Assembly (NCBI GenBank): GCA_052116865.1
Contig: JBQKKG010000006.1
Span: forward strand, 182,674-246,673
Origin: CAUPWF01 sp963515125
GTDB taxonomy: Bacteria > Bacillota > Clostridia > Lachnospirales > Lachnospiraceae
Reading direction: 5' to 3'
DNA length: 64,000 nt
Every line of letters starts with the position of its first letter. Positions within the stretch are counted from its first letter, which is position 1. A program made the position numbers and the translations under genes. Positions 45,676-52,964 of this stretch are shown here, one piece after another. Below the pieces are notes generated by a model, which saw only the letters and a list, made by a program, of their open reading frames with translations, did no database searches and was not told where the DNA came from.

Positions 45676-46613
45676 TGAATCAAAAGAATAAGATAATGAC
45701 TCACGCACAAGACTTAGGAGCATTGATTGCCCTAATACTGTTGGTGATTGGAATTAGTTGTGTGAGTCCGGAATTTAGAACATTTAATAACTTTTTATCC
45801 TTGCTTAGACAATCCTCCATAAATGGGCTAATTGCATTTGGTATGACCTGTGTTATTTTAACAGATGCAATTGATTTATCAGTTGGGTCAATCCTTGCGC
45901 TAACTACGGCACTTTGTGCTGGAATGATTGGGGCAGGTATGCCAGTAGGATTTGCTATGGTATTGGCTTTAGTAATTGGTATTTTACTTGGCTGCGTAAG
46001 TGGCGTGCTAGTAACAAAAGGACGGTTACAACCTTTTATTGCGACCTTAATTACGATGACAGTTTATCGTGGTCTTACTATGATTTATACTAATGGAAAA
46101 CCAATCTCTAATTTAGGAGATAGCTTTACACTGAAGGTAGTGGGGAAGGGGAACTTTTATGGGATTCCAATTCCAGTAATATTATTAGTATTCGTATTTA
46201 TTGGATTCTACATTTTACTTCAAAAGACAACTTTTGGACGTGCGATCTATGCCACTGGAAGTAATGCAAAATGTGCGAGGCTAGCAGGGATTAATATTCA
46301 TAAAACTAAGATTATTGCCTATGGGATTTCTGGATTCATGTCTGCTTTGGCAGGATTGATTCTCTTGTCAAGATTAGGTTCTGCACAACCCACACTTGGT
46401 ACTGGTTATGAACTAGATGCCATTGCAGCAGTTGCATTAGGTGGTACGAGTATGAGTGGCGGACGTGGGAAGATATATGGAACTTTTATCGGTGTATTAA
46501 TCATTGCTGTGTTAAATAACGGACTTAATATTTTGGGTGTGTCATCATATTATCAAGATGTAATCAAAGGCTTGGTAATTTTAATAGCAGTATTATCTGA
46601 TAGAAAAAGATAA
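45675..46613 (+). CDS. rbsC: Ribose ABC importer permease
   Basis: A 312-residue membrane permease of the CUT2 family with about eight to ten helices. GMTCVILTDAIDLSVGS and the cytoplasmic coupling segment near YATGSNAKCARLAGIN are characteristic. It overlaps rbsA by one base (TAATG) and rbsB follows after 26 nt. Confidence 0.95.
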   Translation: MNQKNKIMTHAQDLGALIALILLVIGISCVSPEFRTFNNFLSLLRQSSINGLIAFGMTCVILTDAIDLSVGSILALTTALCAGMIGAGMPVGFAMVLALVIGILLGCVSGVLVTKGRLQPFIATLITMTVYRGLTMIYTNGKPISNLGDSFTLKVVGKGNFYGIPIPVILLVFVFIGFYILLQKTTFGRAIYATGSNAKCARLAGINIHKTKIIAYGISGFMSALAGLILLSRLGSAQPTLGTGYELDAIAAVALGGTSMSGGRGKIYGTFIGVLIIAVLNNGLNILGVSSYYQDVIKGLVILIAVLSDRKR

Positions 46614-46639
46614 ACATTAAGAAAGGAAGACGTATAAAA

Positions 46640-47557
46640 ATGAAAAAAATATTTGGATTAATTGCAGCTTGCGCGGTTGCATTAACAATGACGGGCTGTA
46701 ATGCAATTACCATCGATGGGGAAGGAGGCACCAACACAAAAGCAAATGGAAGTGGAGCCATTGGCTTCTCAGTATCTACATTAAATAACCCGTTCTTTGT
46801 TTCCTTATCTGATGGAGCGAAAGAGACAGCAAAAGAACAGGATGTAAAGTTAATTGTGGTAGATGCAGGAGATGATGCAGCAAAGCAAACAAGTGATATC
46901 GAAGATTTGATTTCACGTAATGTCAGTGTATTAGTTGTGAATCCGGTAGATTCAGATGCAGTAGCGCCAGTTGTACAAGATGCAGTATCCAAAGGCATAA
47001 AAGTTATTTCTGTAGATCGTGTAGTTAATGGTGTAGCGGTAGACTGTCAAATAGCTTCTGACAATGTAGCAGGTGCGAAGATGGCCACGGAATATTTAAA
47101 AGAGCTGATTGGAGCAAATGCACAGGTGGCAGAGATACAAGGCGTTCCAGGTGCTTCAGCAACGATAGATCGGGGGGCAGGCTTCCATGAAGTTGCAGAC
47201 AAAGATTTTAAAGTTGTAGCAAGTCAGACGGCGAATTTTAATCGTGCAGAAGGCATGACAGTTATGGAAAATATCTTACAATCAAATGGTGGTATCAAAG
47301 GCGTATTTGCGCACAATGATGAGATGGCACTTGGAGTAGTAGAAGCTATTTCAGCATCAGGAAAAGATATCAAAGTAGTGGGCTTCGATGCAACAGATGA
47401 TGCAGTCACAGCAGTACAAGCAGGGAAAATGGTAGCAACTGTGGCACAAAAGCCAGAACTTATGGGAAAGACAGCAGTAGAAACAGCTATCAAATTATCA
47501 AAAAATGAAACAGTCGAAAGTTCTATACCAGTAGAAGTAGAACTAATAAAAAAATAG
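46640..47557 (+). CDS. rbsB: Ribose-binding lipoprotein
   Basis: A 305-residue substrate-binding protein with a lipoprotein signal (MKKIFGLIAACAVALTMTGC, lipobox Cys at residue 20), so it is a likely client of lgt and lspA. The periplasmic-binding fold begins at IGFSVSTLNNPFF and the sugar-contacting segments DAGDD and GFDATDDAV are present. Last gene of the ribose operon. The region after the stop holds a hairpin but no clear T-run terminator. Confidence 0.95.
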   Translation: MKKIFGLIAACAVALTMTGCNAITIDGEGGTNTKANGSGAIGFSVSTLNNPFFVSLSDGAKETAKEQDVKLIVVDAGDDAAKQTSDIEDLISRNVSVLVVNPVDSDAVAPVVQDAVSKGIKVISVDRVVNGVAVDCQIASDNVAGAKMATEYLKELIGANAQVAEIQGVPGASATIDRGAGFHEVADKDFKVVASQTANFNRAEGMTVMENILQSNGGIKGVFAHNDEMALGVVEAISASGKDIKVVGFDATDDAVTAVQAGKMVATVAQKPELMGKTAVETAIKLSKNETVESSIPVEVELIKK

Positions 47558-47595
47558 AGGCAAGTACACAAATCAAGGGGGGTATTTTTTTCTGA

Positions 47596-47622
47596 GCAGG
47601 GCACAGTATAGCTGTACCCTGC
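47596..47622. other. Hairpin in GC-richer spacer after rbsB
   Basis: GCAGGG pairs with CCCTGC, and ACAG with CTGT, across one mismatch around loop TATAG. No T-run follows on either strand close by. The surrounding bases 47560-47670 are richer in G and C than the neighbourhood and contain GCGTAGCAACGTTCCC, faintly like the REP core. Possibly a worn repeat; nothing else seen. Confidence 0.45.
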
Positions 47623-47674
47623 GGAAGAAAGGGTACGCCCCTGACTCCTGACTGCGTAGCAACGTTCCCGCTAA

Positions 47675-47703
47675 TTGCAGAGTATACCGTCTTATGTTAT
47701 ACT
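47675..47703 (+). promoter_or_regulatory. Promoter of the HAD phosphatase gene
   Basis: TTGCAG (47675-47680), a 17-nt spacer and TATACT (47698-47703). Confidence 0.6.
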
Positions 47704-47746
47704 AAATAAAATTGCAACTTTACATATGAAAATAAAAGGAAACAGT

Positions 47747-48427
47747 ATGAAGTATAAGATATTACTATTTGATCTTGATGATACATTACTAGATTTTAGA
47801 GCAAACGAGCAGGAATCGTTGCATGCACTTTTTGCATATCATCAGATTCCATTTACAAAGGAAATATTTCAAAGGTACGATATAATTAACCGTAAGCTTT
47901 GGAGAGAGTACGAAGTGGGAAGAAGATGCTTGAAAGAAGTATTAGAAACGAGATTTTCTCAGGCATTACAAGAATTTGGATATCAGATAGATGGAAGAGA
48001 ATGGGAAGCAAGATACCTGTCATTTCTAGCAACAGGAGCACAACTTATGCCACATGCAAAGTTGGTATGTCAAGAGCTTTCGAAGTCGCATCGGTTAATG
48101 GTTGCAACCAATGGAATTAGAAAAACGCAAATAAAGCGGTTGCAAAAAGCAGGCATGTATGAATTGTTTGAGACTATTTTTGATTCAGAAAGTGTGGGGG
48201 CTCAAAAGCCAGATATTGCATTTTTTCACTATATTGCAGAACACGTGAATGAATTTCAAACAGAAACAACTTTGATGATAGGGGATTCCTTACATACGGA
48301 TATACAAGGAGCGAATCAAGCAGGAATTGACTCATGTTGGTATTGTGGGCATGGAGGGGGTATGGATTCATTAGAGATTAGGAGTACATACATCATACAT
48401 GATTTGAGACAAATATTAGAATTATAA
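47747..48427 (+). CDS. HAD hydrolase, YjjG-like nucleotidase
   Basis: A 226-residue phosphatase. Motif I DLDDTLLDF carries the nucleophile Asp near residue 10, motif II is MVATNG, motif III Lys is in GAQKPD and motif IV is MIGDSLHTDI. The overall pattern fits the YjjG/YfnB group that dephosphorylates noncanonical pyrimidine nucleotides; exact substrate not proven. The ATG at 47747 fits AAAGGA; the frame from 47675 starts inside the promoter and is rejected. It is a single gene with promoter and terminator. Confidence 0.88.
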   Translation: MKYKILLFDLDDTLLDFRANEQESLHALFAYHQIPFTKEIFQRYDIINRKLWREYEVGRRCLKEVLETRFSQALQEFGYQIDGREWEARYLSFLATGAQLMPHAKLVCQELSKSHRLMVATNGIRKTQIKRLQKAGMYELFETIFDSESVGAQKPDIAFFHYIAEHVNEFQTETTLMIGDSLHTDIQGANQAGIDSCWYCGHGGGMDSLEIRSTYIIHDLRQILEL

Positions 48428-48439
48428 TATATCAATTTA

Positions 48440-48475
48440 AAATAGCAGTATGCATTTTGCATATTGCTATTTTTG
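48440..48475 (+). terminator. Terminator of the HAD phosphatase gene
   Basis: AAATAGCA pairs with TGCTATTT, extended by TATGC/GCATA across a mismatch, followed by T-run. Confidence 0.82.
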
Positions 48476-48519
48476 TAGATTTGGTGGCATACTATAGTCA
48501 TGTGGAGGGTAAACAGACG

Positions 48520-48633
48520 ATGATGAGACAAGCTAAAAGAGAGGGATTCTTGCTAGTTGTAACGCTTTGTGTTAGAGTGGATGAAAGAAAAAAGGTCTGT
48601 TGTCATTGCATAAATTCGGAATCTGTAGATTAA
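48520..48633 (+). CDS. Cys-rich small ORF (37 residues), possible leader peptide
   Basis: ATG-ATG start with TGGAGGG 10 nt upstream and a TAA stop at 48631-48633, ending 33 nt before the radical SAM gene. The peptide (MMRQAKREGFLLVVTLCVRV, then DERKKVCCHCINSESVD) has Cys at residues 17, 27, 28 and 30. It is too short for domain recognition. It could be a leader peptide sensing cysteine supply, a small substrate of the radical SAM protein, or chance. The good ribosome site and position argue for translation; the rest is inference. Confidence 0.4.
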   Translation: MMRQAKREGFLLVVTLCVRVDERKKVCCHCINSESVD

Positions 48634-48666
48634 TATAGAACAGAAGATAAAGGAAGGAAAGGTTAT

Positions 48667-50310
48667 ATGAAGAGGCTTAATCTAGAAACATATTTAAGTA
48701 AGGGTGTGGAACATATTGTAAAATCTGCATGGAAAGCAACCATTAGCAATCCTAAAGAAAGCGTTTTTATGGCTCAATATATATTAGCCAGTAAGAAAGC
48801 ACAGGCGCGGCGAGAAGAAGCGGCTGCACAAGGAGAACACGTGCCACCATTTCTAATTGCAAGTATTACCAGTCAATGCAACCTTCGCTGTGTCGGCTGT
48901 TATGCAAGAGCGAATCATGCCTGTAGTGACATACATAAGGAGAAGGAAGGACAATTATCGGAACGGGCGTGGCAAGGGATTTTTCAGGAAGCTGAGGAAC
49001 TGGGAGTTAGTTTTATCTTATTAGCAGGTGGCGAGCCATTGTTAAGGATAGATGTAATAGAGGCAGCAGCGACATTTAAAAGTATAGTATTCCCGATTTT
49101 TACAAATGGTACCATGATAACAACGGATTATATGGAACTATTAGATAAGAATAGGAACCTGATTCCGATTATCAGTTTGGAAGGAAGCAGAGCAATTACA
49201 GATGGTAGACGAGGGGTAGGTGTTTATCAAAAAATTATAAATACAATGGAGGGTTTACAACAGAAGGGAATTATTTTTGGAGCGTCTATTACGATTACAA
49301 AAGAAAACCTCAAGGAAGTAACCTCAAGAGAATTCTTGAATCTGTTAAATCAAAAAGGATGTAACGTTATATTTTATGTGGAATATGTTCCTGTTAACTT
49401 AGAGACACAAGAACTAGCACTTGATGATGTAGAGCGGGAATATTTAGATGAGGTTCTTTGCAAGTTGCGGAGTCAATATGAGAATATGGTGTTCCTATCA
49501 TTCCCGGGAGATGAGCATTTATCAGGTGGATGTCTTGCTGCTGGAAGAGGATTTTTTCATATAAATGCACAGGGGGGAGCAGAGCCCTGCCCTTTCTCTC
49601 CTTATTCCGATACCAATCTGGTACATAGTACTTTGAAAGAGGCTCTTCATTCTCCTCTTTTTACTGGGTTAAAAGAGCGTGGAATACTAGAGGAAGAACA
49701 CCGTGGAGGGTGTGTACTTTTTAATCAAAAGGAGCAGGTGGAACAGATATTAGCAGAACAGATTATTATTCGAATGGCAACAGTTGCGGATGCAAAAGAC
49801 TTGCTAGCTATTTATGAACCTTATGTTTTACATACGCCTATAACATTTGAGTACACGATACCATCGGCAGAGGATTTTGAAGAGAGAATACGACATACGC
49901 TAAGTAAGTATCCTTATTTGGTAGCAATAAAAGGGCAAGAAATTGTTGGATATGCCTATGCGTCCGCATTTAAGAATCGTGCAGCGTATGACTGGTCAGT
50001 AGAAACTTCTATTTATATTAAACAAGAGCGCCATGGATATGGGATAGGGAAGAAATTATATGAAGCGTTAGAGAAGATCTTAGAGCAACAACATATTATT
50101 AATGTGAATGCATGCATTACGTATCCGAATCTAGCGAGCATTGGATTTCATGAAAAGTTAGGTTACAAAATAGTTGGACATTTTACAAAGAGTGGATATA
50201 AATTTTCAAAATGGCATGATGTGGTATGGATGGAGAAAAAGATTGCAGTTCATCCAGAAGAACCAGAGCCAGTAATTCCAATAAAGTTAATAAATTGTCT
50301 TTCCTTGTGA
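48667..50310 (+). CDS. Radical SAM protein fused to GNAT acetyltransferase
   Basis: A 547-residue fusion. Residues 1-350 are a radical SAM enzyme: CNLRCVGC (C71, C75, C78) binds the 4Fe-4S cluster, AGGEPLLR is the SAM-binding GGE motif, and C289, C308 and C349 (GGCLAAGRG, EPCPF, GGCVLF) look like ligands of an auxiliary cluster, as in SPASM-like proteins. Residues 366-527 are a GNAT N-acetyltransferase of the phosphinothricin-acetyltransferase type (IRMATVADAKDLL, HGYGIGKKLYEAL acetyl-CoA loop, NLASIGFHEKLGY). No substrate is known. GGAAGGAAAGG precedes the ATG. An ABC importer follows, suggesting that imported or exported small molecules are linked to the enzyme. Confidence 0.88.
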   Translation: MKRLNLETYLSKGVEHIVKSAWKATISNPKESVFMAQYILASKKAQARREEAAAQGEHVPPFLIASITSQCNLRCVGCYARANHACSDIHKEKEGQLSERAWQGIFQEAEELGVSFILLAGGEPLLRIDVIEAAATFKSIVFPIFTNGTMITTDYMELLDKNRNLIPIISLEGSRAITDGRRGVGVYQKIINTMEGLQQKGIIFGASITITKENLKEVTSREFLNLLNQKGCNVIFYVEYVPVNLETQELALDDVEREYLDEVLCKLRSQYENMVFLSFPGDEHLSGGCLAAGRGFFHINAQGGAEPCPFSPYSDTNLVHSTLKEALHSPLFTGLKERGILEEEHRGGCVLFNQKEQVEQILAEQIIIRMATVADAKDLLAIYEPYVLHTPITFEYTIPSAEDFEERIRHTLSKYPYLVAIKGQEIVGYAYASAFKNRAAYDWSVETSIYIKQERHGYGIGKKLYEALEKILEQQHIINVNACITYPNLASIGFHEKLGYKIVGHFTKSGYKFSKWHDVVWMEKKIAVHPEEPEPVIPIKLINCLSL

Positions 50311-50380
50311 TCATAACACATAATATGTTAAAATAGACAAATAATATAGTAAAAATACGAAAGTGGAAGGGATGAAAATT

Positions 50381-51430
50381 ATGAAGAAAAAATGGATGCT
50401 CGGACTTCTTGTTGCGTTTAGTGCCTGCTTATTAATCGCATGTGGATTGAATAAAGACAATGCGGAAGATAAAGTAGAGGATGCAATTGATAAGGTAGAA
50501 GACAAAGTAGATATGGATGATGCTCCTCGAACACAGTTCCAAATTGCAAGTATGAAAGGCCCTACAACAATGGGTCTGGTAAAATTGATGAAGGATGTGG
50601 AGCAGGGAACAGCTAGGCATGATTATAAAGTCTCAATGTATGGTACGGCTGATGAATTCACGGCACAATTTATTAAGGGCGAGATAGATGTGGCCTTGGT
50701 TCCTTGTAACTTAGCAAGTGTACTATACAATAAAACAGAGGGTAAGATTGAAGTCGCAGCAGTGAATACGCTTGGTGTATTATACATGTTAGAGACAGGT
50801 GATACGATTCAAAGTGTTGCAGATTTAAAGGGGAAAACGATTCTTACTACTGGTAAGGGAACGACTCCAGAATATGTGTTAAATTACATTTTAGAGCAAA
50901 ATGGCCTTACAGTTGGAGAAGATGTTACCGTGGAATACAAGGCAGAGGCAACAGAAGTTGCAGCGGCGATGCAAGCAAGCACAGAGCCAGTAGTTGCTAT
51001 GCTACCACAACCATACGTTACAACTGTACAAATGCAGATGAACAATGTGCGCGTGGCATTAGATATGACAAATGAGTGGAATAAAGTGTCTAAAGATGGT
51101 GATTTGGTAACGGGAGTAGTGGTTGCTAATAAGAATTTCATAGAGGCCAATCGAGAAGCATTTGATGAATTTTTAGATGACTATGAAGATAGTACGGAAT
51201 ATGTAAATGAACATGTTGAAGAGGCAGCTGATTATATTGCAGAATATGGAATTGTTCCAAAGGCGGAAATAGCAGTTAAGGCCGTTCCGCAATGTAATAT
51301 TACATTTCAGACAGATGAGAAGATGAAGAAGAGTATTGCCGGATATCTACAAGTTCTATATGATCAGAATCCAGAAGCAGTGGGAGGAAAATTACCGGAT
51401 GACGCATTTTACTATGTGGAACAAGAGTAA
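50381..51430 (+). CDS. ABC importer substrate-binding lipoprotein, NMT1/SsuA-like
   Basis: A 349-residue lipoprotein. The signal MKKKWMLGLLVAFSACLLIAC ends at the lipobox Cys, followed by an acidic coiled stretch. The binding domain (FQIASMKGPTTMGLVKL onward; DVALVPCNLASVLYN; ADLKGKTILTTGKGTTPEYV) matches the nitrate/sulfonate/taurine/thiamine-precursor superfamily. Ligand unknown. The ATG at 50381 is chosen for its 9-nt distance to GGAAGGG; ATGs at 50363 and 50372 are too early. The end overlaps the next gene by 32 nt. Confidence 0.9.
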   Translation: MKKKWMLGLLVAFSACLLIACGLNKDNAEDKVEDAIDKVEDKVDMDDAPRTQFQIASMKGPTTMGLVKLMKDVEQGTARHDYKVSMYGTADEFTAQFIKGEIDVALVPCNLASVLYNKTEGKIEVAAVNTLGVLYMLETGDTIQSVADLKGKTILTTGKGTTPEYVLNYILEQNGLTVGEDVTVEYKAEATEVAAAMQASTEPVVAMLPQPYVTTVQMQMNNVRVALDMTNEWNKVSKDGDLVTGVVVANKNFIEANREAFDEFLDDYEDSTEYVNEHVEEAADYIAEYGIVPKAEIAVKAVPQCNITFQTDEKMKKSIAGYLQVLYDQNPEAVGGKLPDDAFYYVEQE

Positions 51431-52778
51431 ATTACAAACTATAATGGCGGTATGTTTTTGGTTATTTATTTGGCATATTGCAAGTATGTGGATCGGAGAG
51501 ACTATTATTTTAGTCTCTCCATTTGTAGTTGTAAAAACACTTTTTTTTATGATATTCCACATGAGTTTTTGGCAGATAGTGTTTGCAAGCAGTGCTCGTA
51601 TTATAGGCGGTTTTTTGCTTGCTTTGATATGTGGTGTAGTTTTGGCAATTTTAAGTGCTTCGTATGAAGTTGTACGTATCTTGATTAGACCACTGATGAT
51701 TACAGTGAAGAGTATTCCAGTGGCAAGCTTTATCATTCTTGCGTTATTATGGCTTAAGAGTGGACAACTTGCAATTTTTATTAGCTTTTTAATGGTATTG
51801 CCAATTGTGTATACAAATGTGTTAGAGGGTATACTCTCAACAGATCCGCAGTTGCTTGAGATGGCTAAGGTATTTCATATACCAATTAGAAGACAAATGA
51901 GGTACATATTTTTACCAGCCGTTCGGCCATTTTTGATGTCCGCATGTACGGTTGGGTTAGGAATGTGTTGGAAGAGTGGAGTTGCTGCCGAGGTCATTGG
52001 GATTACGGATGGAAGTATTGGTGGAGCAATTTATCATGCTAAAATTTTTCTTTCAACGGCTGAAGTTTTAGTGTGGACAGTGGTGATTGTAATCGTTAGT
52101 TTGCTATTTGAAAAGCTATTCTTGCAGTTGTTAAGTAGGGGAATTGAAAGGGTAAGTATTATATCTATGCAAAAGATGGAGCAAAAAGATAATAATATGG
52201 ACTTACAAGATATTCGCATTTCAGGGTTATATAAATCCTATGGAGAAACATGTGTTTTTCAGAACTGGAATGGGACGTTTCTGCAGGGAGAACGTAGTTG
52301 CCTTCGTGGTCCGTCTGGTAAAGGAAAGACAACGCTTATTCGAATTTTAATGGGATTGGAACATAGCTACAGTGGAAAATTAGAAGGACTTGAGCAGAAA
52401 CGATTTTCCTGCCAATTTCAGGAGAATCGTTTAATTGAACATCTAGATGGAATTTCTAATGTAAGGCTTGCAGATGGTTCCAATACAAAGGACGAGATTG
52501 TAGAGGCACTTTCTATGTTAGGATTCACACAAGAAGAATGGAGAAAACCAGTAAGACAATTATCAGGTGGCCAACGCAGAAGAGTGGCTCTTGTAAGAGC
52601 AATGTTGGCACAAAGTGACGTAGTCATTCTAGATGAACCATTCAAAGGATTGGATGAAGAGGTAAGGAAGAAAGCAGTGGATTTTGTGGATCAACAACAA
52701 CGTGGTAGAACAACCATTGTGGTAACACATGAAGAACAGGATGTAAAGGCGCTACATGCAAAAGAAGTATTAGTATAA
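51399..52778 (+). CDS. ABC importer permease-ATPase fusion
   Basis: A 459-residue protein joining both membrane and motor parts of an SsuC/SsuB- or ThiX/ThiZ-like importer. Residues 1-250 form a permease of about six helices with the EAA-type coupling loop (EMAKVFHIPIRRQMRYIFLP). Residues 270-459 form the ATPase with Walker A GPSGKGKTT (304-312), signature LSGGQ (388-392) and Walker B VVILDEP (408-414); the D-loop and H-loop (VVTHEE) are present. These are usually separate genes. The ATG at 51399 overlaps the upstream gene, with GGAGG 11 nt before; ATG 51414 is an alternative. No stop or frameshift interrupts the join. Confidence 0.88.
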   Translation: MTHFTMWNKSKLQTIMAVCFWLFIWHIASMWIGETIILVSPFVVVKTLFFMIFHMSFWQIVFASSARIIGGFLLALICGVVLAILSASYEVVRILIRPLMITVKSIPVASFIILALLWLKSGQLAIFISFLMVLPIVYTNVLEGILSTDPQLLEMAKVFHIPIRRQMRYIFLPAVRPFLMSACTVGLGMCWKSGVAAEVIGITDGSIGGAIYHAKIFLSTAEVLVWTVVIVIVSLLFEKLFLQLLSRGIERVSIISMQKMEQKDNNMDLQDIRISGLYKSYGETCVFQNWNGTFLQGERSCLRGPSGKGKTTLIRILMGLEHSYSGKLEGLEQKRFSCQFQENRLIEHLDGISNVRLADGSNTKDEIVEALSMLGFTQEEWRKPVRQLSGGQRRRVALVRAMLAQSDVVILDEPFKGLDEEVRKKAVDFVDQQQRGRTTIVVTHEEQDVKALHAKEVLV

Positions 52779-52832
52779 ACAAGTAGGAAAAAAGGAATGC
52801 AATTGCTTTCAATAAAAGTAATTAAAGAAAAT

Positions 52833-52865
52833 TTATACCACTGTATATACAAGTTATGGTATAAT
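52833..52865 (+). promoter_or_regulatory. Putative promoter and inverted repeat before the M16C gene
   Basis: An extended -10 box, TGGTATAAT (52857-52865), overlaps the right half of the inverted repeat TTATACCA (52833-52840) / TGGTATAA (52857-52864). No good -35 is seen, which fits an extended -10 promoter; the repeat could be an operator. Confidence 0.5.
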
Positions 52866-52964
52866 ATACAACAATCTTGAAAAAATAGTTAGCATAGCAA
52901 AAATGCGTGATTGCAATAATGTAGAGTATAAGAAGAATACAGTTTAGGAATTGGAGGCAATAAT

